From G020354085 sp964629975 (GTDB taxonomy: Bacteria > Pseudomonadota > Gammaproteobacteria > Acidiferrobacterales > Sulfurifustaceae), in the NCBI GenBank assembly GCA_964629975.1, contig CAZVUN010000128.1, positions 1 to 8,040 on the forward strand: 8,040 bases of DNA, given 5' to 3'. Below the pieces are notes generated by a model. It made no database searches. It had not been told where the DNA came from and saw only the letters and a list, made by a program, of their open reading frames with translations. Position numbers and translations under genes: made by a program. This document shows positions 1 to 5,221 of this stretch, piece by piece. Every line of letters begins with the position of its first letter. Positions within the stretch are counted from its first letter, which is position 1.

Positions 1-1
1 C

Positions 2-2206
2 TGCACGGCGTCCGGGCGCAGGACATTCTGCAAGGCCAGCGCCGAGGCAGTGGCCCCGGCAGCGCCGGCGGCCCCGGCCGCCGCACCGGCCGTGGCGGCC
101 CCGCAGCCGGCGAGGACTGCCCTGGAAGACATTCGCTACGCCAAGTTGCCGGGCGATCGGCTGCAAATCGTGTTGCGTATGTCGGGACCGGTACCGCAAC
201 CGGCGCTCTTCAAGAGCGAAAAGCCCGACAAGCCGGCGCGCATGGTATTTGACTTTCCCAACACCCGGGTGGCGCTGCCGAAAAAGAGCATCGCGGTGCG
301 CGAGGGTGCTGTCACGAGCATCGATGCCGGTGACGACGAGAATCGCACGCGCGTTGTGCTGAATCTGGTCCGCCCGGTCGGCCATTCGGTCAGCGCCCAG
401 GGCAACGATTTCGTCATTACCCTCGATGCGCCACGCAGCGCCATCGCCGGCGCCCAGCAGCCGAAGGTCACGCATTTCGCGGGCAGCCGCAAGGTCGGCA
501 AGTTCGCCCTGACCAACATAGACTTCCGGCGCGGCGTACAGGGCGAGGGCAAGATCACCATCGGCCTGTCCGATCCGGCGGTCGGTGTCGATATCCGCGA
601 GCAGGCCGGCGAGATCGTGATCGACTTCCTCGACACCACTACACCGGGCGAGCTGCAGCGCCGCCTCGACGTGGTCGACTTCGCCACGCCGGTGCAGACG
701 ATCGATACCTTCGCGCAGGGCAAGAACACGCGCATGATCATCGTGCCGCGCGGCAAGTTCGAGCACAGCGCGTTCCAGGCCGGCAACGTGTTCACCGTGA
801 GCCTGCGCCCGATCATCGAAAAGCCGGACCAGAAGAAGGTCGACGAGTTCGGCTACTCGGGCGAGAAGCTGTCGCTCAATTTCCAGAACATCGACGTGCG
901 TGCCGCCCTGCAGGTGCTGGCCGACTTCACCGGCCTCAACTTTGTCGTCAGCGACACCGTCAAGGGCAACCTCACGCTGCGCCTGAAGGACGTGCCGTGG
1001 GATCAGGCGCTCGACCTGATCGTCGACTCCAAGGCGCTGGCCGTACGGCGCAAGGGCAATGTCGTGACGGTTGCGCCCGCGGCCGAGGTCGCCGCCAAGG
1101 AGAAGGCCGCACTCGAGGCCAGCAAGTCGAATCTCGAGCTCGAGCCGCTCGTGTCCGAGCTCATCCAGATCAACTACGCCAAGGCCGAGGACATCGCCAA
1201 TCTGATCAAGTCGATCAAGCCGGTCGTCGAGGTTGGCGACAAGCAGCACCCCGTGTTCGGCGCGCAGGCCACCGGCCAGGGCATCGGCGCCACCGGCACG
1301 GCCATCGGGACCACCAACACGCTGCTGTCGCCGCGCGGCCAGGTGACGGTCGATGCGCGCAGCAACTCGATCCTGGTGCAGGACACGCCGGGCAAGATCC
1401 GCGAGATCCGCAAGCTCGTGGCCCAGCTCGATCAGCCGATCCGCCAGGTCATGGTCGAAACCCGCCTGGTCGAGGCCACCGACAACTTCTCGCGCAGCCT
1501 CGGCGCGCGCTTCGGCCATCTGACCGATTCGACCCAGAGCGGTAACCGCGGGATCACCACCGGCAGTCTCGAGGCGGTGCCACCGTACGTCAACGACGGA
1601 ACGTTTCAGTACGTTCCGAGCGGCCTCAACGTGGCACTGCCGGCTGGGACCCTCGGCGGCAAGTCCCCGGGGGTCTTCTCCCTCACCCTGTTCCGTGGCG
1701 CAAACATCCTCGACCTGGAGCTATCCGCGCTCGAGCAGGAAGGCAAGGGCAAGATCATCTCCAGCCCGCGCGTGATCACGGCTACGCAGAAGAAGGCCAA
1801 GATCGAACAGGGTCAGGAGCGCGTGTTCACCACGACGGTGCTGGGTGCCGGCTCGGTCGTGACCAAGAAGGCGACCTTGAAGCTCGAGGTCACGCCGCAG
1901 ATCACGCCCGATGAGCGCGTGAATCTGGATGTCGTGGTCACCAAGGACAACTTCGTCGATGCCGTCACTGGCCTGCTCAATGTCAAGGAGATCCAGACCC
2001 AGGTGCTCCTGGACAATGGCGAGACCGTGGTCATCGGCGGCATCTACGAGCAGGATCGCAATGACTCGGTCACGCAAGTGCCATTCTTCGGCGATATCCC
2101 CTTGCTCGGCTGGTTGTTCAAGAGCAAGGACGTCAAGGACAGCAAGACCGAACTCCTGATCTTCCTGACCCCGCGCATCCTCTCCGAGAAGCTCGCTGTG
2201 CGCTGA
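2..2206 (+). CDS. pilQ: Type IV pilus outer-membrane secretin PilQ (5' partial)
   Basis: PilQ forms the multimeric outer-membrane channel through which the type IV pilus is extended and retracted. The frame is open to the left edge. Numbering from GTG at 50 gives 718 residues: an Ala/Pro-rich linker (1-22), two AMIN domains that in this family bind peptidoglycan (about 25-128 and 150-256), an N0/STN domain (about 271-345), an N1 secretin domain (about 365-470) with a Gly/Thr/Ala-rich insertion (396-430), and the secretin beta-barrel domain (about 540-715). The last contains GKGKIISSPRV (565-575) and the secretin signature VPFFGDIPLLGWLF (677-690). The GTG at 50 is a poor start: it has only GAGG 2 nt upstream and no signal peptide follows it. 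The real start and signal peptide probably lie to the left of the window; the in-frame residues just before 50 end in AEA, which could be a signal-peptidase site. The pilMNOP genes are expected upstream. Family assignment is certain; the 5' end is not. Confidence 0.96.
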   Translation, partial: CTASGRRTFCKASAEAVAPAAPAAPAAAPAVAAPQPARTALEDIRYAKLPGDRLQIVLRMSGPVPQPALFKSEKPDKPARMVFDFPNTRVALPKKSIAVREGAVTSIDAGDDENRTRVVLNLVRPVGHSVSAQGNDFVITLDAPRSAIAGAQQPKVTHFAGSRKVGKFALTNIDFRRGVQGEGKITIGLSDPAVGVDIREQAGEIVIDFLDTTTPGELQRRLDVVDFATPVQTIDTFAQGKNTRMIIVPRGKFEHSAFQAGNVFTVSLRPIIEKPDQKKVDEFGYSGEKLSLNFQNIDVRAALQVLADFTGLNFVVSDTVKGNLTLRLKDVPWDQALDLIVDSKALAVRRKGNVVTVAPAAEVAAKEKAALEASKSNLELEPLVSELIQINYAKAEDIANLIKSIKPVVEVGDKQHPVFGAQATGQGIGATGTAIGTTNTLLSPRGQVTVDARSNSILVQDTPGKIREIRKLVAQLDQPIRQVMVETRLVEATDNFSRSLGARFGHLTDSTQSGNRGITTGSLEAVPPYVNDGTFQYVPSGLNVALPAGTLGGKSPGVFSLTLFRGANILDLELSALEQEGKGKIISSPRVITATQKKAKIEQGQERVFTTTVLGAGSVVTKKATLKLEVTPQITPDERVNLDVVVTKDNFVDAVTGLLNVKEIQTQVLLDNGETVVIGGIYEQDRNDSVTQVPFFGDIPLLGWLFKSKDVKDSKTELLIFLTPRILSEKLAVR

Positions 2207-2211
2207 AGCGC

Positions 2212-2226
2212 GGGCGGATCCCGCCC
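2212..2226 (+). terminator. Short GC hairpin after pilQ, weak terminator candidate
   Basis: Six nucleotides after the pilQ stop, GGGCGG (2212-2217) and CCGCCC (2221-2226) can form a perfect 6-bp stem with a 3-nt ATC loop. It is followed by a run of C, not T, so it is not a classical intrinsic terminator. It may only slow transcription or protect the pilQ mRNA end; read-through into aroK is likely. Confidence 0.25.
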
Positions 2227-2249
2227 CCCCCGCGGCCCCGGCACGCGCG

Positions 2250-2260
2250 GCTATAATAGC
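2250..2260 (+). promoter_or_regulatory. TATAAT -10 box within a small palindrome, candidate aroK promoter
   Basis: The hexamer TATAAT (2252-2257) matches the sigma70 -10 consensus perfectly and stands out in a GC-rich gap. It lies inside an odd-centred inverted repeat, GCTAT-A-ATAGC. No -35 box is visible at 16-18 nt (the 17-nt position reads CCCGCG), and there is no TG extension. If active, transcription would start near 2264-2265, only 4-5 nt before the aroK ATG at 2269, giving an almost leaderless aroK-aroB-dgt transcript. The position argues for a promoter; the missing -35 argues against a strong one. Confidence 0.4.
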
Positions 2261-2268
2261 GGCCGCGC

Positions 2269-2823
2269 ATGAGCCGGCAGCACAACGTCATACTGGTCGG
2301 GCCGATGGGGGCGGGCAAGTCCACCATCGGTCGGCACGTGGCCGAGTTACTGCACAAGCGGTTTCTCGACTCCGACCATGTCATCGAAGAACGCACTGGC
2401 GCTACCATTCCGCTCATCTTCGAGATCGAGGGCGAGAGCGGCTTTCGCCGGCGCGAGTCCGCCACCATCGACGAGCTGACGCGCCAGGACAATCTCGTGC
2501 TGGCCACCGGCGGCGGCGCCGTACTGTCCGCCGACAATCGCCGGGTGCTGCGCGAACGCGGCATCGTCGTGTACCTGTGCGCGCCGCTCGAGACACTGGT
2601 CGAACGCACGCAGAAGGACCGCAGCCGCCCGTTGCTGCAGAATACCGACCGGCGCGAGAAGCTCGCGGAGATATTGCGCATGCGCGACCCGCTGTACCGC
2701 GAGACGGCGCACATCGTCGTGCATACCGCGCGCCGCTCGCCGCTCAGCGTCGCGCGCGAGATCGCCACCCAGGTGAAGAAACTCGAGACCGCTGATGCAG
2801 ACGCTCACCGTCGATCTGGCTGA
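2269..2823 (+). CDS. aroK: Shikimate kinase AroK
   Basis: Cytoplasmic enzyme that phosphorylates shikimate to shikimate 3-phosphate with ATP, the fifth step of the pathway to chorismate and aromatic amino acids. The 184-residue protein has the family's usual size and landmarks: Walker A GPMGAGKST (11-19), the shikimate/Mg-binding DSD (34-36), the GFRRRE segment with the substrate-binding arginine at 60, the GGG loop (81-83), the LID region TQKDRSRPLL with R120, and RDPLY with R139 near the substrate phosphate side. ATG at 2269 places the P-loop at the same distance from the N-terminus as in E. coli AroK, so the start is well supported although no Shine-Dalgarno sequence precedes it (GCGGCCGCGC). 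The 3' end overlaps aroB by 29 nt. The aroK-aroB pair downstream of pilQ is a conserved arrangement in Proteobacteria. Confidence 0.97.
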   Translation: MSRQHNVILVGPMGAGKSTIGRHVAELLHKRFLDSDHVIEERTGATIPLIFEIEGESGFRRRESATIDELTRQDNLVLATGGGAVLSADNRRVLRERGIVVYLCAPLETLVERTQKDRSRPLLQNTDRREKLAEILRMRDPLYRETAHIVVHTARRSPLSVAREIATQVKKLETADADAHRRSG

Positions 2824-3880
2824 CCGCAGCTACCCGATACACATCGGTAGCGGGCTGCTCGAGCGGTCGGAACTGCTCACCCCGCTCATCGCCGGTCAGC
2901 GCGTCGCCATCGTCTCGAACGAGACGGTCGCACCGCTCTATCTTGCGCGTGTCAAGCGCGCGCTCGCCGATCGGGCGCCGGTCGAGGTCATTCTGCCGGA
3001 CGGCGAGCAGCACAAGACCCTGGAGGTGCTGAACCGGATATTCGACGTGCTGCTGCAGCAGCGCTGCGATCGGCGCACCACGCTGATCGCGCTCGGCGGC
3101 GGCGTCGTTGGCGACATGGCGGGGTTCGCGGCGGCGGTATATCAGCGCGGGGTGCCGTTCGTACAGATTCCGACCACGCTGCTCGCGATGGTCGACTCCT
3201 CGGTCGGCGGCAAGACCGGCGTCAATCACCCGCTCGGCAAGAACATGATTGGCGCCTTCCATCAGCCGCGCGGCGTCATCATCGACACCGACACGCTCGG
3301 CACGCTGCCCGACCGCGAGCTGTCGGCCGGTCTCGCCGAGGTCATCAAGTACGGGCTGATTCGCGACCGCGAGTTCCTCACCTGGCTGGAGGGCAACCTC
3401 GAGGCCCTGCTGGCGCGCGATCCAACCGCGCTGGCGTTCGCCATTCACCGCGCGTGCCAGAACAAGGCCGAGGTAGTGGCGGCCGACGAGCGCGAGGGCG
3501 GCGTGCGTGCCACGCTCAACCTCGGGCACACCTTCGGTCACGCCATCGAAACCGGCATGGGCTACGGCCGCTGGTTGCACGGCGAGGCCGTGGCCGTCGG
3601 GATGGTGCTGGCCGCGGAACTGTCGCGCCGCGTCGGCTGGCTGGCGAGTGGCGATGTGGCGCGCGTGGAGGCGCTCCTGCGACGCGCGCGCCTGCCGGTG
3701 CGGGCACCGGCAACGCTGACCGAGGAGCGTTTCCTCGAGCTGATGGCGGTCGACAAGAAGGTGCAGGACGGACGCCTGCGCCTGGTGCTGCTGAAGGCGC
3801 TCGGCGAGGCGGTGGTGACCGATGAGTTCCAGCCCGCCCAGCTCGCCGCGACCCTGGCATTCGGCAGGCAGGCGGCATGA
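2795..3880 (+). CDS. aroB: 3-Dehydroquinate synthase AroB
   Basis: Converts DAHP to 3-dehydroquinate, the second step of the shikimate pathway, using NAD+ and a divalent metal in the cytoplasm. The 361-residue product matches the family length. Visible motifs are PDGEQHK near 68, the NAD-binding GGGVVGD (101-107), DSSVGGKT (134-141) and the substrate-site NHPLGKNMIGAF. The metal ligands are E182 (in GLAEVIKYG), H245 (first His of GHTFGH) and H262 (in WLHGEA), each two residues before its E. coli counterpart (184, 247, 264). H249 is the likely catalytic histidine. ATG at 2795 gives an N-terminus that aligns well with E. coli AroB. It lies inside the end of aroK with only a weak GAG upstream, so translation is probably coupled to aroK. 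The stop overlaps the next start as ATGA. Confidence 0.98.
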   Translation: MQTLTVDLADRSYPIHIGSGLLERSELLTPLIAGQRVAIVSNETVAPLYLARVKRALADRAPVEVILPDGEQHKTLEVLNRIFDVLLQQRCDRRTTLIALGGGVVGDMAGFAAAVYQRGVPFVQIPTTLLAMVDSSVGGKTGVNHPLGKNMIGAFHQPRGVIIDTDTLGTLPDRELSAGLAEVIKYGLIRDREFLTWLEGNLEALLARDPTALAFAIHRACQNKAEVVAADEREGGVRATLNLGHTFGHAIETGMGYGRWLHGEAVAVGMVLAAELSRRVGWLASGDVARVEALLRRARLPVRAPATLTEERFLELMAVDKKVQDGRLRLVLLKALGEAVVTDEFQPAQLAATLAFGRQAA

Positions 3881-5025
3881 CCCTCGCCCCGTACGCCGCG
3901 GACGATCGCCGCACCCGCGGCCGCCAGCATCCCGAGCCCGCGCCCACGCATCGCAGCGAGTACCAGCGCGACCGCGACCGCATCATCCATTGCGCGGCAT
4001 TTCGCCGCCTCGAGTACAAGACCCAGGTGTTCGTCAACCACGAGGGCGACCTGTTTCGCACGCGCCTGACGCATTCGATCGAAGTGGCGCAGATCGGGCG
4101 CTCGATCGCCCGTGCCCTCGGACTCAACGAGGACCTGGTGGAGGCCATCGCGCTCGCGCACGACCTCGGACACACGCCGTTCGGCCATTCCGGCCAGGAT
4201 GCGCTCAACGACTGCATGCGCGACTACGGCGGCTTCGAGCACAACCTGCAGTCACTGCGCGTGGTCGACGTGCTGGAGGAACGTTACGCCGAGTTTCCCG
4301 GTCTCAACCTGACGTTCGAGACACGCGAGGGCATTCTGAAGCACTGCTCGCTCAAGAACGCCACGCAGCTCGGCGAGCTCGGCCAGCGCTTCCTCGAGAA
4401 GCGACAGCCGAGCCTCGAGGCGCAGCTCGCCAATCTCGCCGATGAGATCGCCTACAACAATCACGACGTCGACGATGGCCTGCGTTCGGGCCTGTTGAGC
4501 GTCGAGGAGCTGGGCGACATCGCGCTGTTCGCCGATCGCTACCGCGACGTGCAGCGCCGCTACCCGCAGCTCGCGCCGCGGCGCAAGATCCACGAGACCA
4601 TCCGCCGCATGATCAATCACGTCGTCACCGATCTCATCGAAACCAGCCAGCGCCAACTGGCCGCCGCGGGCGTGGCGAGCATCGAGGCCGTGCGCAATCA
4701 CCCCGGCCCCCTTATCGGCTACAGCCCGGAGGTCGCCGAGCAGACGCGCGCTCTGAAGCGCTTCCTGCGCCAGCGGCTCTATGCCCACTACCGCGTGCGG
4801 CGCGCCAGCGCCAAGTCGGTACGCATCGTGCGCGAGCTGTTCGCGGCCTTTCACGACGATCCCCGCCTGCTGCCGCACCAGGACCAGGAGCGCTTGCAGG
4901 CCACCGGCGCGCAAGACGACCCGCACACACGCGCGCGCATCATCGCCGACTACATCGCCGGCATGACGGATCGCTACGCCATCCGTGAGCATGCCCGCCT
5001 TTTCAGCCCGGCCGAACTGACCTGA
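3877..5025 (+). CDS. dgt: dGTPase-like HD-domain dNTP triphosphohydrolase
   Basis: Member of the HD superfamily that cleaves dNTPs to the deoxynucleoside and inorganic triphosphate. The 382-residue length fits the shorter dGTPase-like (type 2) subfamily rather than the roughly 500-residue E. coli Dgt, so dGTP specificity cannot be assumed. Motifs in order: the family N-terminal block around RRLEYKTQVF (about 43-52), then metal ligands H66 (RLTHSIEV), H95-D96 (AHDLGH) and D189 (LADEIAYNNHD). FEHNLQ (120-125) has H122 at the position of the catalytic histidine, and the C-terminal HD-associated domain ends in DYIAGMTDRYA (358-368). All catalytic positions are intact. ATG at 3877 overlaps the aroB stop by 4 nt, with AGGCAGG just upstream as a modest ribosome binding site. 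The overlap suggests co-translation with aroB. A role in nucleotide-pool control is known for the family; the benefit of linking it to aroKB is unclear. Confidence 0.93.
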   Translation: MTLAPYAADDRRTRGRQHPEPAPTHRSEYQRDRDRIIHCAAFRRLEYKTQVFVNHEGDLFRTRLTHSIEVAQIGRSIARALGLNEDLVEAIALAHDLGHTPFGHSGQDALNDCMRDYGGFEHNLQSLRVVDVLEERYAEFPGLNLTFETREGILKHCSLKNATQLGELGQRFLEKRQPSLEAQLANLADEIAYNNHDVDDGLRSGLLSVEELGDIALFADRYRDVQRRYPQLAPRRKIHETIRRMINHVVTDLIETSQRQLAAAGVASIEAVRNHPGPLIGYSPEVAEQTRALKRFLRQRLYAHYRVRRASAKSVRIVRELFAAFHDDPRLLPHQDQERLQATGAQDDPHTRARIIADYIAGMTDRYAIREHARLFSPAELT

Positions 5026-5045
5026 GGGCCCTGCAGCCCGGCACG

Positions 5046-5095
5046 ACCGGCTCCCGGTTCCATTGAACCGGGGTGTTCCGGCCGGTATACTTTTT
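5046..5095 (+). terminator. Nested hairpin with T5 tract downstream of dgt
   Basis: CCCGGTTC (5053-5060) and GAACCGGG (5065-5072) form a perfect 8-bp stem with a CATT loop. An outer pair, ACCGGC (5046-5051) and GCCGGT (5081-5086), can enclose it and ends 4 nt before TTTTT (5091-5095). This could terminate the aroK-aroB-dgt message. It is not textbook, because the strong inner stem is separated from the T run by 18 nt. The same DNA carries the candidate gltB promoter. Confidence 0.5.
5063..5091 (+). promoter_or_regulatory. Candidate sigma70 promoter for gltB
   Basis: TTGAAC (5063-5068, four of six matches to TTGACA) is separated by exactly 17 nt from TATACT (5086-5091, five of six matches to TATAAT). 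Transcription would start near 5098, giving a 5' leader of about 125 nt before gltB. The -35 box covers the loop and 3' arm of the dgt hairpin, and the -10 box overlaps the end of its outer stem. This is the best promoter match in the window. Confidence 0.6.
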
Positions 5096-5097
5096 CG

Positions 5098-5221
5098 CCC
5101 TTTGTCTCGAAATTGCCTTAAACGCAAGAATAAAAAGAGTTTTTTCACGCCCTGGCGCACTTTATCGCGCCGTGGCCCGGCCTTCGGCCTCTCATCCGGG
5201 TCGAAACATGTGGTGACGACA
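5098..5221 (+). promoter_or_regulatory. AT-rich, hairpin-dense 5' leader of gltB
   Basis: The predicted untranslated leader starts AT-rich, in contrast with the rest of the window, and includes AAAAA-GAG-TTTTT (5132-5144), a weak 5-bp stem ending in a T6 run. It then becomes GC-rich with competing stems. CGC (5148-5150) can pair with GCG (5155-5157), or GGCGC (5154-5158) with GCGCC (5167-5171). GGCC (5179-5182) can pair with GGCC (5186-5189), or CCCGG (5176-5180) with CCGGG (5196-5200). Such alternatives are typical of, but not proof of, attenuation control. I recognise no known riboswitch, and no leader peptide rich in a single amino acid is visible. Confidence 0.35.
5212..5216 (+). promoter_or_regulatory. 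Ribosome binding site supporting GTG start of gltB
   Basis: GGTGA can pair with the 16S 3' end (part of GGAGGTGAT) and lies 5 nt before GTG at 5222. Two other in-frame GTGs, at 5210 and 5213, overlap or precede this site and have no ribosome binding site of their own, so 5222 is the preferred start. An ATG-TGG-TGA minimal frame (5208-5216) overlaps it. Confidence 0.45.

Noticed and set aside
53..115. GC-rich repeats of Ala/Pro codons at the start of pilQ, considered as a DNA repeat element
   Set aside because: The codons vary (GCC, GCG, GCA, CCG) and the reading frame encodes a typical periplasmic Ala/Pro linker, so the repetition is at protein level only.
136..816. 226-codon open frame on the - strand opposite pilQ
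   Set aside because: It lies entirely within the well-supported AMIN domains of PilQ, is rich in Arg/Ser/Pro as expected for a shadow frame, and has no ribosome binding site or motif that I can identify.
2744..3580. 278-codon open frame on the - strand opposite aroB
   Set aside because: It is an in-register antisense shadow of aroB with arginine/alanine-rich composition and no recognisable domain.
5153..5168. sigma54-like motif (TGGCGC then ATCGC) upstream of gltB, attractive because GOGAT is nitrogen-controlled
   Set aside because: The GG and GC dinucleotides are one base too far apart for the -24/-12 spacing, and the -12 element lacks TTGC.
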